Assembly (NCBI RefSeq): GCF_000711215.1
Contig: NZ_JOMF01000009.1
Span: 90,873-154,872 of the forward strand
DNA: 64,000 nt
Reading direction: 5' to 3'
From: Methanomicrobium mobile BP
GTDB taxonomy: Archaea > Halobacteriota > Methanomicrobia > Methanomicrobiales > Methanomicrobiaceae
The notes under the pieces were generated by a model. That model was not told where the DNA came from, did not search any database, and was given only the letters and a program-made list of their open reading frames with translations. A program made the translations under genes and the position numbers. Of the stretch, positions 1 through 8,521 are shown piece after piece; position 1 is the first letter of the stretch; each line of letters opens with the position of its first letter.

Positions 1-106
1 AACCTAAAAAAATAACCTAAAAAATAACCTGATAAATAACCTAAAAAATAACCTAAAAAATAACCTAATAAATAACCAAATAAATAACCTAAAAATAACC
101 TAAAAA
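1..106. repeat. 12-bp tandem repeat (TAACCTAAAAAA type)
   Basis: About nine degenerate head-to-tail copies of a unit close to TAACCTAAAAAA, with variants TAACCTGATAAA and TAACCAAATAAA. The array runs off the left edge, so its true length is unknown. It lies downstream of the small regulator gene that ends at 159. No coding potential is visible. Confidence 0.9.
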
Positions 107-158
107 GAAATTTGCGCCGATGAAAAAAGGTCGACCTATTTTTTCTATTTTATTGATA

Positions 159-536
159 TTACGGAATTACGATATTCCTGACATTCTTGATAAGTTCAAG
201 CTGGCTCTGAATCTCGGTCTTCTTGTCGGACTCGATGATATCTATGATCTCGCCGATTGACTTCGAAAGGCTGTAAATCTTTACCGGTCTTCCCTTGCAT
301 TCGGCTTTTGACTCGACATTGACAATCCAGCCCTTCTCTCCCAGAGTTCGCATGGCAATGCTTACTTCGGGCTGGCGGAGATCCGTACCCCTTTCAATCT
401 CGCGGGACGTTGCTTTGTCCGTATTGGCAAGATAAACAAGAACTTTTGCAACATTTCGTTTCATTCCCACATCGGTCAGAAGTGACGCCAGTTCTTCCTC
501 CCGATCGGTAAAGGTCAGCACGGTTTCCAGTTTCAT
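159..536 (-). CDS. Small winged-helix transcriptional regulator next to TBP
   Basis: A 125-residue archaeal winged helix-turn-helix protein. The DNA-binding domain spans about residues 20-90, with recognition-helix-like sequence around DLRQPEVSIAMRTL and a basic wing KGRPVKIYSL. The C-terminal 30 residues look helical and could dimerise. It resembles the predicted archaeal regulators of COG4738. GGTGAT lies just before the start. It follows the TBP gene on the same strand after 143 bp, and a perfect 11-bp inverted repeat sits upstream of it. I infer, without proof, that it regulates itself and perhaps TBP. Confidence 0.8.
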   Translation of the reverse strand: MKLETVLTFTDREEELASLLTDVGMKRNVAKVLVYLANTDKATSREIERGTDLRQPEVSIAMRTLGEKGWIVNVESKAECKGRPVKIYSLSKSIGEIIDIIESDKKTEIQSQLELIKNVRNIVIP

Positions 537-570
537 AATATCACCAGTATTTAAGTGGTAATATGTATTT

Positions 571-600
571 ACAATATAAAAACTTATTGTTTTATATTGT
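571..600 (-). promoter_or_regulatory. Perfect inverted repeat upstream of the regulator gene
   Basis: The arms ACAATATAAAA (571-581) and TTTTATATTGT (590-600) are perfectly complementary around an 8-bp spacer. The element lies 35-64 nt upstream of the regulator start at 536 and in the gap behind TBP. It may combine a TATA element with an operator for the dimeric regulator. A transcript hairpin is the alternative, but no T-run follows it. Confidence 0.55.
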
Positions 601-679
601 CAAATCTAAAATAAAATTGAAAAATACGCAATTTAACGGCAAATCATAAAAATAATTAAGCAAAATATATTTTATAAAT

Positions 680-1246
680 TTATTGACGGATCAAGCCCAG
701 GTTGGATAGATCTGATAATATCTTGACAACCGCTTTCTCGGCATCCTGTGCCACTTTGCCGCCGGTGATAATCAGCTTTCCGGAACCGAAGAGGAGAACG
801 ACAACACGCGGGTCTTCAAGGCGGTATACAAGTCCCGGGAACTGCTCGGGTTCGTATTCAATCTTGTCGAGGTTGAAGCCCACCGCAATCTTGTTGAGAT
901 TGATGGGGATACCGAGATCCGCGGACGTAACAATGTTCTGAACCTTGTATTCGAGCTTGTCGGGGATTGCAATCTTTAATTCGCGGAGTTTGTTGCCCAG
1001 AATCTCAAGACCCTGCGAGAGGCTGTCTATGCTCTTGGCGCCGGTCAGCACAACCTTGCCCGAGCCGAAGACCAGTGCCGCGATCTTGGGGTCCTGCATC
1101 CTCAGAACCACGCCTGGGAAACGCTTCTTATTGTATTCCGCATCCTTTATCTTCTCGTTAATCATCTGGAGATCAAGGGTATCCGCTACCTTTGCGGACG
1201 CAACTATGTTCTCTATCTTTAAGGACTCTTCAGGTTTGACCTTCAT
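680..1246 (-). CDS. tbp: TATA-box binding protein (TBP)
   Basis: General transcription factor that binds the promoter TATA box and recruits TFB and RNA polymerase. The 188-residue protein is the usual saddle made of two imperfect direct repeats, each with the signature FPG(V/L)V(L/Y)R..DP and LLFGSGK-type strands (first repeat about residues 10-95, second 100-185). The open frame extends 18 codons upstream, but I start at ATG 1246: the protein then begins MKVKPEESLKIENIVAS, matching normal TBP length, and the upstream codons cover the TATA-like promoter. Confidence 0.96.
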   Translation of the reverse strand: MKVKPEESLKIENIVASAKVADTLDLQMINEKIKDAEYNKKRFPGVVLRMQDPKIAALVFGSGKVVLTGAKSIDSLSQGLEILGNKLRELKIAIPDKLEYKVQNIVTSADLGIPINLNKIAVGFNLDKIEYEPEQFPGLVYRLEDPRVVVLLFGSGKLIITGGKVAQDAEKAVVKILSDLSNLGLIRQ

Positions 1247-1250
1247 ATAT

Positions 1251-1278
1251 TTATAAAGTGCTTTATAAGATATATAAT
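1251..1278 (-). promoter_or_regulatory. TBP promoter with 18-bp dyad
   Basis: A TATA-like element (TTATATATCTT on the minus strand, 1268-1278) lies 22-32 nt before the TBP start, so the transcript is probably leaderless or nearly so. Between it and the ATG is the dyad TTATAAAG-TG-CTTTATAA (1251-1268), overlapping the expected initiation site. This placement suits repression of TBP transcription. The binding factor is unknown. Confidence 0.6.
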
Positions 1279-1324
1279 AGATTGGGTCGTCCCCAATCAC
1301 ATGCGGTCAGCATACCGACAACAT

Positions 1325-1465
1325 TTTGAAAATATCGGGACAACATTTAACCGACATTTAAACAACATTCCGACAGTATTTCGGCAGCATTCAGAGAATA
1401 TTTGAAAGCATTCAGACAACATTCCGATAATATTTCGACAATATTTCGACAATATTTCGGAAGCA
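1325..1465. repeat. Degenerate 11-12 bp repeat in a 640-bp gene-free gap
   Basis: Roughly a dozen degenerate units alternate between ACATTCCGAC/ACATTCAGAC and AATATTTCGAC. They sit in the gap 1247-1887 between TBP and the acyl-CoA synthetase gene. The rest of the gap (1470-1887) is A-rich and holds no convincing gene: the short open frames there are built from the repeat or lack start signals. Confidence 0.85.
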
Positions 1466-1887
1466 TTGCGCAGCATAACGAAATTATGACGCGGTCATAT
1501 GAAATACACGAGAATATGGACTTTAACCTATTCATCATGATTAACAATTACAAAATTATATATGCATTTGAATCAATTAATTCATAATCAATAAGAACGA
1601 ATCAAAATTCGTCATTTGTTGAAGTTTCATCCCGCAACATACGGTATGATTGCGGAGATAAACCGTTGAAATCCGCAGAAAAACGAGGATATCAAAGAAA
1701 ACAGACAGATACCCCCGAAGTCTTGGGATATACGCGATAACCGACCGAAACCTGCGGTTATCCGCGGAAAAACAAAGGAAACTTCGGCACAAATCTCCAA
1801 AACGTAAAAACCAGACAAACACAACCTTACGGAAATCCCGTATATTCCGTTCGATAAATCACGGATACGGGAGATCTTCTCAACAAG

Positions 1888-3960
1888 ATGAGGAAAAAAA
1901 TGGTCAGATGGATGCTAAGTGAAGCAGAGGGTTACGACTTTCTGAAGAAATACGACGTACCGGTACCTGAATACTTCATAATCAACAGTCCCGAAGATGC
2001 CGCAAAAGCCGCGGAAAAGATCGGTTTTCCGGTCGTTATGAAGATTGTATCTCCGCAGATCATCCACAAAAGCGATGCCGGCGGCGTTATAGTCAATGTC
2101 AAAACAGCCGAAGATGCAAAAAGCGCATATACAAAGATCCTCACTAACGTAAAGGCATGTAAGCCGCAAGCCGAGATAGAGGGCGTAATTGTCGAAAGCA
2201 TGGCAAAACCGGGCGTCGAGCTCATCATCGGCGGCAAGATAGATCCCACCTTCGGCAAGATTGTGACATTCGGTATCGGCGGAACCATGGTCGAGCTTGT
2301 CAAGGACGTGACGATGAGAGTGCTCCCCGTAAACGAGGAGGACGTCCGCAGCATGGTAAGGGAGATAAAGTCCTACAAGCTCATCGCCGGATACAGAGAG
2401 GAGAAACCCAAGGACGAAGAGACTCTCGTAAAGTCCATCCTCAACGTCTGCCGCGCCTTCGAAGAGAACGAGGATCTCATCGAGTTCGACATCAACCCGC
2501 TCAGACTCTACGAGAAGGGCGGCGTTGCCGTCGATACGGTATTCATCTTCAGCGACGACGAAAAGAAGAACGACACGGAGATTCCGCAGGTCGACATCAG
2601 CATATTCGACCCGCAGGCAATCGCGGTCATAGGCGCATCCGAGACGCCCGGCAAGATGGGATATGCCGTAATGCACAAGCTCGCGACATTCCCGGGAAAC
2701 AAATATCCGATTAACCCCAACCGCGACTCCGTTCTCGGATTCAAGGCATATCCGAGCGTCCTCAATGTCCCGGGACCCGTCGACATGGCGGTAATCACCG
2801 TGCCCTCGAAGTCGGTTCCGGCGATGGTGGAAGAGTGCGGCAAAAAAGGCGTCAGAATCGCGGTTATCATCACCGCGGGATTCAAGGAGATGAACGAGGC
2901 GGGACGAAGACTCGAGCAGGAGACGGTCGCGATTGCCAAGAAATACGGCGTCAGAATCGTCGGTCCGAACTGTCTGGGTCTTATCAGTCCGCACAAGGGT
3001 TACGACACGACCTATGTCCAGCGCTCGCCCAAACCGGGCAATATCGCCTTCCTCTCCCAGAGCGGCGCCATAGTTAACGCCGTCGTCGACTGGAGTCTTA
3101 CGAACAATATCGGATTCTCCGCCGTGGTCTCGGTCGGCAACCAGTCCGATCTCACCTTCCTCGACTACCTCAGATGGGCGGAATCCGACCCGCACACCGA
3201 AGCCATAATTATGTATATCGAGGAGATCAACCACGGCGTCGAATTCCTCGAGGATGTATCGCGGGTTGCCAAGGTCAAACCCGTCGTCGCCATCAAATCG
3301 GGTTCATCCGCACGCGGACGAGCCGCCGCCGCATCGCACACGGGTTCCCTTGCCGGAAGCTACGAGGTCTACATGGAGGCATTCCGCGAGGCAGGCGTCC
3401 TGAGCGTCACCAACCTCAACGATGCCTTCCTTGCCGCGGCATACCTCTCCCACCCCAAGCACTATCCGAAGGGCAAGCGTGCCGTTGTCGTCACTAACGC
3501 CGGCGGATTCGCCGTCCTTTCCAACGACTACGCCGAACGCTACGGCGTCGAGATGATAGATCTCCCCAAGAACGTCGTGGAAGAGATGGATGAGTTCCTG
3601 CCGCCGTTCTGGAACAAAGGAAACCCGATAGATCTCTTAGGCGATGCCGACGGCGAAAGATTCGCCAAGACCATGAACGTTCTCGAGAAATACGACGATC
3701 TCTGGGATATCTGCATAGTAATCGGATTCCCCAACCTCGTCCTCTCCTCCGAGCACTTTGCCGAGCAGATAATGACGCTCTCGCGCTCGACCGAGAAGAG
3801 AATAATGGCCGTTCTCATCGGCGGTCACGAGATGGACGGCGGCAGAGAGATCCTCAGGGCAAACGGTCTCCACCCCTTCGACGAACTCGAGACCGCCTAC
3901 CGCATACTCGGAAGAACGCTCCAGAGCAAATTCCGCGTAAAAGGTCAGGGACTCTTCTGA
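1888..3960 (+). CDS. ADP-forming acetate/acyl-CoA ligase, beta-alpha fusion
   Basis: NDP-forming acyl-CoA synthetase that couples acyl-CoA cleavage to ATP synthesis, or the reverse. Residues 1-230 form the ATP-grasp beta module, including HKSDAGGV (60-67). From about 235 follow the alpha domains: CoA-binding Rossmann domain (IAVIGASETPGKMGY) and two ligase domains with the likely phosphorylated His in SHTGSLAG (His484). The order is beta then alpha, the reverse of the common alpha-beta fusion. ATG 1888 is preceded by GGGAGAT; ATG 1900, preceded by GAGG, is an equally good start. A T8 run at 4025 probably ends the transcript. Confidence 0.92.
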   Translation: MRKKMVRWMLSEAEGYDFLKKYDVPVPEYFIINSPEDAAKAAEKIGFPVVMKIVSPQIIHKSDAGGVIVNVKTAEDAKSAYTKILTNVKACKPQAEIEGVIVESMAKPGVELIIGGKIDPTFGKIVTFGIGGTMVELVKDVTMRVLPVNEEDVRSMVREIKSYKLIAGYREEKPKDEETLVKSILNVCRAFEENEDLIEFDINPLRLYEKGGVAVDTVFIFSDDEKKNDTEIPQVDISIFDPQAIAVIGASETPGKMGYAVMHKLATFPGNKYPINPNRDSVLGFKAYPSVLNVPGPVDMAVITVPSKSVPAMVEECGKKGVRIAVIITAGFKEMNEAGRRLEQETVAIAKKYGVRIVGPNCLGLISPHKGYDTTYVQRSPKPGNIAFLSQSGAIVNAVVDWSLTNNIGFSAVVSVGNQSDLTFLDYLRWAESDPHTEAIIMYIEEINHGVEFLEDVSRVAKVKPVVAIKSGSSARGRAAAASHTGSLAGSYEVYMEAFREAGVLSVTNLNDAFLAAAYLSHPKHYPKGKRAVVVTNAGGFAVLSNDYAERYGVEMIDLPKNVVEEMDEFLPPFWNKGNPIDLLGDADGERFAKTMNVLEKYDDLWDICIVIGFPNLVLSSEHFAEQIMTLSRSTEKRIMAVLIGGHEMDGGREILRANGLHPFDELETAYRILGRTLQSKFRVKGQGLF

Positions 3961-4024
3961 ACCTAAAAACCCGAACCAAAAAACCGAACGACTTGAAACA
4001 ATCACAAAATAACAAAACAGCAAC

Positions 4025-4265
4025 TTTTTTTTCGGATTTCCAATAGCTTTTCGTGCTTTTTTTCGTGCTATTCCGTTTATGCTTTATGATCTTGCTTTAT
4101 GTTCGTGATTTATGTTCGTGATTTATGCTCGTGATTATGTTGATGCATATCATAAAACGGCAGAATCTAAAACGCTCTCAAAACGATCAAAAACGTAAAA
4201 ACACGACAAAAACATGACAAATACACGATAAATACACGATAAATACACAGTGATAACACAATAAA
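4025..4265 (+). repeat. T8 terminator and two tandem-repeat tracts
   Basis: The 346-bp gap 3961-4306 opens with a T8 run at 4025-4032, a typical archaeal terminator for the ligase gene. It is followed by three to four copies of a 13-bp unit near TTTATGTTCGTGA (about 4080-4140) and then by a 12-bp unit near ACGATAAATACA (about 4195-4250). I see no gene in it. Confidence 0.75.
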
Positions 4266-4306
4266 AAGAAAGGAAAAATGATAGATTTTGAGTGAAACAA
4301 AAAGGA

Positions 4307-4627
4307 TTAATCGTATTCACGCCAGGTCTTGCCGCATTTTACGCAGCGGAAAAATCTGACTTCGCTTTCATCGGCAGAACGAAGCTGACGCAGCCACCAT
4401 TCCGCAAGTTCGTAACCGCATTCAGGACATTTGATCTCGATGGTCGGAAGGGTGACATTTTTCTCTTTGTCGCCGTCAACGATGATAATATCTTTCTCCT
4501 GAATATGATTGACCTTCTGAAGGTGTGACTTGTCGGTCGAATCCAACTCCTTTTCATAACCGCATTTCGGACAGCGGAGCTTACCGTCATAAGACTTAAG
4601 CATACTCTTGCATTCTGGACAGAACAT
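4307..4627 (-). CDS. tfs: Transcription factor S (TFIIS-like)
   Basis: Archaeal transcript-cleavage factor that inserts a zinc ribbon into the RNA polymerase secondary channel to rescue backtracked complexes. The 106-residue protein has an N-terminal ribbon (FCPECKSML...RCPKCGY) and a C-terminal ribbon (KCPECGY...FFRCVKCGKTWREYD). Between the Cys pairs of the second is the acidic hairpin RSADESE, whose Asp-Glu pair is the known catalytic element. I start at the second Met, which opens the usual MFCPEC terminus. It is transcribed divergently from the archaeosortase gene. Confidence 0.95.
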   Translation of the reverse strand: MFCPECKSMLKSYDGKLRCPKCGYEKELDSTDKSHLQKVNHIQEKDIIIVDGDKEKNVTLPTIEIKCPECGYELAEWWLRQLRSADESEVRFFRCVKCGKTWREYD

Positions 4628-4680
4628 CATCGGTATATATATTGGTTTTCCTACTGATTAATCCTTATCTATTTAATCCG

Positions 4681-4768
4681 CGTGAAAACGGATCAAATGA
4701 AAACGGATCTGATGAAAAAGGATCGGTGAAAACGGATCTCATGAATACGAATCTAATGATATATATCT
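4681..4768 (+). promoter_or_regulatory. 15-bp repeat and TATA element before the archaeosortase gene
   Basis: About five degenerate copies of a 15-bp unit near GATGAAAACGGATCT (4681-4752) lead into a TATA-like ATGATATATATC (4756-4768), which lies 28-40 nt upstream of ATG 4796. That spacing suits a transcript that starts at or just before the start codon. Confidence 0.6.
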
Positions 4769-4795
4769 GATTGAACAGATACGATATAAAGTAAA

Positions 4796-5623
4796 ATGCT
4801 GAACAGTTTAGTATTCTTATCGGCAATAGCTTTCATTGCGTTTTTGATAATCCCGCAGGACAAAAAGAAATACTGCGCCGTCGCGGGCTGGATATTCATC
4901 GTTTTATCGCTCATTCTCGATCTGCCGTTCTACATATACGAGGAGAACAACTTCCTCTATCCGATGATGGCGGTGCTGAGCATCCCCTTCCTCATAATCA
5001 CGGTAAGCGAACTGCTCAGGGACAATAACCTCACGATATACTTAAGCCGCGGCGCCGCAATCGCCTTTCTGATCTACTTCCCCTTCGGATACATCCCCGA
5101 ACTGGGCAACTGGCTCATAGGAACCGTCGCGGGACAGGTCGCCTGGATTGGCGCGGCAATCGGCTGCCACTACAGCATGGTTGACTGGAATCTCCTCCAA
5201 TACAGCGTCTTCCGCGTCGAGATCATCCATGCCTGCACAGGCATTCAGAGCATTGCGATAATGCTTGGTCTCTCGTTCTGTCTGCCGACGACGCTGAAGC
5301 AGAAGATATACTCATTCCTAGTTGTGGTGCCGGTAATCTACATCCTCAACCTCTTCAGGAACGTCTTCGTTGTCGAAGCATACACGCAGCAGTGGTTCAA
5401 TTTCCTCCCCGAGATTGCGTCAAACGGCGAATACGGCTATGAGAGCTTCTTCTGGGCGCACAATGTCCTTGCCGAGCTCGGCGCACTTGTCTTCCTCATA
5501 GTGCTTGCGCTGGCAATCTTTAAGATAATCCCGGACCTCGGCGACTTTGCAAGAGACCTCATAAATCTCTATGCCGCGAGAGTAAGGGAGTGGACAGGCA
5601 AAAAATCCGCCAAAACGGACTGA
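4796..5623 (+). CDS. artA: Archaeosortase A-type transpeptidase
   Basis: Membrane cysteine transpeptidase of the exosortase/archaeosortase family. It cleaves C-terminal sorting signals on secreted proteins and is linked to their lipid anchoring. The 275-residue protein has about seven or eight hydrophobic segments and the family triad: Cys147 in HACTGIQS, Arg188 in NLFRN, His222 in FFWAHN. The C-terminal tail is basic. It converges on a CDP-alcohol transferase gene; in haloarchaea archaeosortase function is tied to archaetidylserine synthesis, so the proximity may matter. No standard PGF-CTERM substrate is in this window. Confidence 0.9.
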   Translation: MLNSLVFLSAIAFIAFLIIPQDKKKYCAVAGWIFIVLSLILDLPFYIYEENNFLYPMMAVLSIPFLIITVSELLRDNNLTIYLSRGAAIAFLIYFPFGYIPELGNWLIGTVAGQVAWIGAAIGCHYSMVDWNLLQYSVFRVEIIHACTGIQSIAIMLGLSFCLPTTLKQKIYSFLVVVPVIYILNLFRNVFVVEAYTQQWFNFLPEIASNGEYGYESFFWAHNVLAELGALVFLIVLALAIFKIIPDLGDFARDLINLYAARVREWTGKKSAKTD

Positions 5624-5639
5624 TTCAAATTAAAAGGCG

Positions 5640-5860
5640 AGTCAGTAACCGATTAGATACTCTCAGAATCAGTAATCGCAGAATCGGAGAATCTTAGAAT
5701 CGGAGAATCTCAGATAATCCCGATAATACACTCTTTTTTCGGTCAAAACGGATATCGGATTTCAAAATAGAATTTCGGATTATAATTTAGGATTTAATTT
5801 CAAAATAGAATTTCGGATTCTAATTTCGGATTTAATTTCAAAATAGAATTTAAAAATATA
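5640..5860. repeat. Two tandem-repeat tracts between convergent genes
   Basis: A degenerate unit near AGAATCGGAGAATCT fills about 5660-5715. A 38-bp unit beginning TTCAAAATAGAATTTCGGAT then starts at 5761, 5799 and 5837, the last copy incomplete. The repeats lie between the converging archaeosortase and CDP-alcohol transferase genes. Confidence 0.9.
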
Positions 5861-5877
5861 TTTTCAAATTATTTCAG

Positions 5878-6522
5878 TCACTTCAGATGCAGATAGAGAT
5901 AGATTATCCTCTGGAATGCCGAGAGATTCGTGCAGACGGCGATGATAATAACCGCGGGTGCGATAAAACCGCTGAGTCCGCCGAGGATGAGGAGGAGAAT
6001 CGTCTCCGGTCTTCCGAAGAAGCCGACACGCTCCAGCGGATCGTCTATCTTGCCGTCCTCTCTCTTCTCAAAGCCCACTTCCGCATAGGTAACGGGCTTG
6101 ATGAAGGTATTCATGAGTGAGCCGATGATCGCGAGAGCGACGACGAAGAGATCCGCATAGACCTCCTGTCCGGGCGCCAGCGGCAGATAGGAGCTTATAA
6201 TCGCAATCCCCGACATGCCGACGCCGAGAAGCACAAGGCTGTCGACGTATTTGTCGACGATCCAGTCGAAGACGGCTCCGAACTTGCTCTCACGCCCCGT
6301 CTTTCTGGCAACCGTGCCGTCCACGAGATCGAGAATCGCCGATATCAGAAGCAGAACTGCGCCAAGTGCAAACTCGCGGCAGAAGAAGAGATACGCACAT
6401 GCAAGACCGAATATGAGGGACGTACACGAGACCATATTCGGCGTAAAACGGAGTTTTATGAATATATCGGCTATAGGCTCGAGGCATCCGATGAACTTTG
6501 GTCTCAGCGCAGTAATATTCAT
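5878..6522 (-). CDS. CDP-alcohol phosphatidyltransferase (archaetidyl transferase)
   Basis: Integral membrane enzyme that transfers an archaetidyl group from CDP-archaeol to an alcohol such as inositol phosphate, serine or glycerol phosphate. The family signature DxxDGxxAR-x8-GxxxDxxxD is complete (DLVDGTVAR, then GAVFDWIVDK), with the four metal-binding aspartates. About six membrane segments are visible. I start at the internal Met (MNITALRPKF, 6522), which gives a 214-residue protein of normal length. The overall pattern looks closest to archaetidylinositol phosphate synthase, but the substrate cannot be fixed by eye. Confidence 0.88.
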   Translation of the reverse strand: MNITALRPKFIGCLEPIADIFIKLRFTPNMVSCTSLIFGLACAYLFFCREFALGAVLLLISAILDLVDGTVARKTGRESKFGAVFDWIVDKYVDSLVLLGVGMSGIAIISSYLPLAPGQEVYADLFVVALAIIGSLMNTFIKPVTYAEVGFEKREDGKIDDPLERVGFFGRPETILLLILGGLSGFIAPAVIIIAVCTNLSAFQRIIYLYLHLK

Positions 6523-6544
6523 GTGATTATAATATTGGAAGCGA

Positions 6545-6720
6545 AGACATATAGTTTTCACTTATTGTCATTTTCTTCATTGTCATTTTTCATCGTTATT
6601 TTCCCATTGGCATTTTGCCGGTGTCGTTTTGTCATTGTCATTTTGTCATTGTCATTATTGCCATCTTATTTTGCCTGTGCCGTTTTGCCGGTGTCATTTT
6701 GCCATCGTTGTTTTTGCAGA
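6545..6720. repeat. Degenerate 12-13 bp repeat (TTGTCATTTTGCC type)
   Basis: About a dozen imperfect units built on TTGTCATTTTGCC, TTGTCATT and GGTGTCGTTTTG fill most of the 291-bp divergent gap before the reductase gene. A TATA-like ACTTAAATAA at about 6772 then precedes that gene. The 188-residue frame read through here on the opposite strand is not credible. Confidence 0.85.
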
Positions 6721-6813
6721 TGCCCGTTTAAAAAGAAATGAAAACCGTCTGCCAAAAGGAATGACCAACTACTTAAATAATACGGTATCATAAATTCATA
6801 TTGAGATACAGAC

Positions 6814-7491
6814 ATGGCGCAGGAATATATTAAACCGCATATCCTGATGATGTCAGAGATAACTGCCGACGGCAAACTGACCCTGAAAAAAGGAGCGTCC
6901 AGCAAGATCCTGATGAAATACATGGATAAGGCGACCGAGATACTCCTCCATAAGACAAGGGCGGAATACGATGCCATCATGGTCGGCTCCAACACCATAA
7001 AGATAGACAACTCGTTCCTGACCGTGCGCGGAGTCGAAGGCGAAAGCCCGATAAGAGTTATCCCGAACAGCAACGCGGATATTCCTCTCGAATCCAATGT
7101 GCTCGGAAAGGACGCAAAGACGATAATTGCGGTCAGCGCAGCGGCGCCGAAGGAGAAGGTTGATGCCATTCGCGCAAAAGGTGCCGATGTCGTGGTCTGC
7201 GGCGAGAGCAGAATAGACATCGTAAAACTCATGGATCTGCTCGTCCGCGATTACGGCATAAAATCGCTCATAGTCGAAGGCGGACCCACCCTGAACTACT
7301 ACATGCTTCAGGAGAAGTTGGTCGACGAGATAAGGCTCATTCATCTGCCGTTCATAGTCGGCGGCTCGGATACCCCGTCCCTTGTCGGCGGCATGCACAT
7401 CGACTCCGAGGACGAGATGTTCAGGCTGAATCTGAAGAATCACTACCTCTGCGGCACCAATCTGGTCACGGAATACGACGTATTATACTGA
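6814..7491 (+). CDS. 2,5-diamino-6-ribosylaminopyrimidinone 5'-phosphate reductase
   Basis: NAD(P)H-dependent reductase of archaeal riboflavin (and so FAD and F420-precursor) synthesis, which converts the ribosyl to the ribityl side chain. The 225 residues form a single RibD C-terminal/DHFR-like domain: KPHILMMSEITADGKL at the start, AEYDAIMVGSNTIKIDNSFLT near residues 50-70, and the VEGGPTLNYYML nucleotide-binding loop around 165. Archaeal enzymes of this type lack the deaminase domain of bacterial RibD, as here. Confidence 0.93.
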   Translation: MAQEYIKPHILMMSEITADGKLTLKKGASSKILMKYMDKATEILLHKTRAEYDAIMVGSNTIKIDNSFLTVRGVEGESPIRVIPNSNADIPLESNVLGKDAKTIIAVSAAAPKEKVDAIRAKGADVVVCGESRIDIVKLMDLLVRDYGIKSLIVEGGPTLNYYMLQEKLVDEIRLIHLPFIVGGSDTPSLVGGMHIDSEDEMFRLNLKNHYLCGTNLVTEYDVLY

Positions 7492-7537
7492 ACGTAAATA
7501 CCGAACGGAAGAATGGAACAATACAACAAAATAAATC

Positions 7538-7645
7538 CCTAAACGACAATAAAACTGAAACAACAGTAAATCCCGGCGACAGTAAATCCCAACGGCAATA
7601 AACAGAATCGACAATAAATCATACGACAATAACCCACAAAACCGA
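7538..7645. repeat. Degenerate 12-13 bp repeat (CGACAATAAATCC type)
   Basis: About eight units such as CGACAATAAA, CGACAGTAAATCCC and CGGCAATAAA fill the 166-bp space before the SppA gene. Confidence 0.85.
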
Positions 7646-7657
7646 AGTGCAGCAATC

Positions 7658-8494
7658 ATGTCATGGCTTGAATCCGAGATCAAAAAAATAGAGAATACGA
7701 AGAGGGACAAAAAGAGAACGGCGGCAATGTACTTTTCCGCGGGAATCGTCATTGCCCTTGTCGCGTGCATTGTCTTTTCAATGCTCTGCTCCCCTGGCAA
7801 TACCGGAGGCGTCAAGGTAATCAGAATCGAGGGCGAGATCAATGTCGGCAGTTCGCCTAACGGTGCCAACAGCGAATATATCGGCTCCCTTATAAGAAGT
7901 GCCGCGGACGACCCGCTCATCGAAGCCATTGTCCTGAGAATAAACAGTCCGGGCGGTACCTCGGCGGCGGGCGAAGAGATCATCGCCGATGTCGAATACG
8001 CAAAGACCAAAAAGCCGGTCATAACCTCCATGGGTGCACAGGCAACATCCGCGGCATACCACATAAGTGCACATACGGACAGGATATTTGCCAACCCGGA
8101 TACGACTACCGCGGGAATAGGGACTATTATGCTGTTCTATGACAAGAGCAGGGCATACGAACGCGAAGGTGTAGTCGCCGAACCGATTAAGTCCGTGGAA
8201 TCCAAGGATGCGGGCTCGGATTACCGTGCGCTGACGGCGGCGGAGAAGAAGTATCTTCAGTCGTATATTGACGCGGGCGGCGAATACTTCATAAACGACA
8301 TCCTTGCGCAGAGACCGAATGTCAAACGCGAAGATATCGACGATGCAAGAATCATACGCGGCGAAGACGCCATTGAGAAGGGTCTTGTCGACGAGATAGG
8401 CAATCTCTATCAGGCAATAGAGTATGCGAAAAACTGCAGAAATATTCTCGGTAAAGAAGCCGCAAAGACAGCCGAAGCAACATCGGAAAACTGA
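7658..8494 (+). CDS. sppA: Signal peptide peptidase SppA (family S49)
   Basis: Membrane-anchored serine protease that degrades cleaved signal peptides. A charged N-terminus is followed by one membrane segment (about residues 22-44) and the S49 protease domain outside. The likely nucleophile is Ser131 in GAQATSAAYH and the general base Lys183 in ESKDAGSDYR. Their 52-residue spacing matches what I recall for the characterised archaeal enzyme. The 278-residue length is typical of the short archaeal form with one catalytic domain. A tandem repeat precedes it, with no strong Shine-Dalgarno site. Confidence 0.93.
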   Translation: MSWLESEIKKIENTKRDKKRTAAMYFSAGIVIALVACIVFSMLCSPGNTGGVKVIRIEGEINVGSSPNGANSEYIGSLIRSAADDPLIEAIVLRINSPGGTSAAGEEIIADVEYAKTKKPVITSMGAQATSAAYHISAHTDRIFANPDTTTAGIGTIMLFYDKSRAYEREGVVAEPIKSVESKDAGSDYRALTAAEKKYLQSYIDAGGEYFINDILAQRPNVKREDIDDARIIRGEDAIEKGLVDEIGNLYQAIEYAKNCRNILGKEAAKTAEATSEN

Positions 8495-8521
8495 GTATAA
8501 AACCAAACCGGCACGGGATAT

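Noticed and set aside
1347..1587. Short frames on both strands in the repeat after TBP
   Set aside because: They translate the 11-12 bp repeat and have no start signals.
1915..3234. 439-residue open frame opposite the acyl-CoA ligase gene
   Set aside because: Complement of a confidently assigned gene; the composition (Asp/Arg/Val-rich) follows from the codon bias of the real strand.
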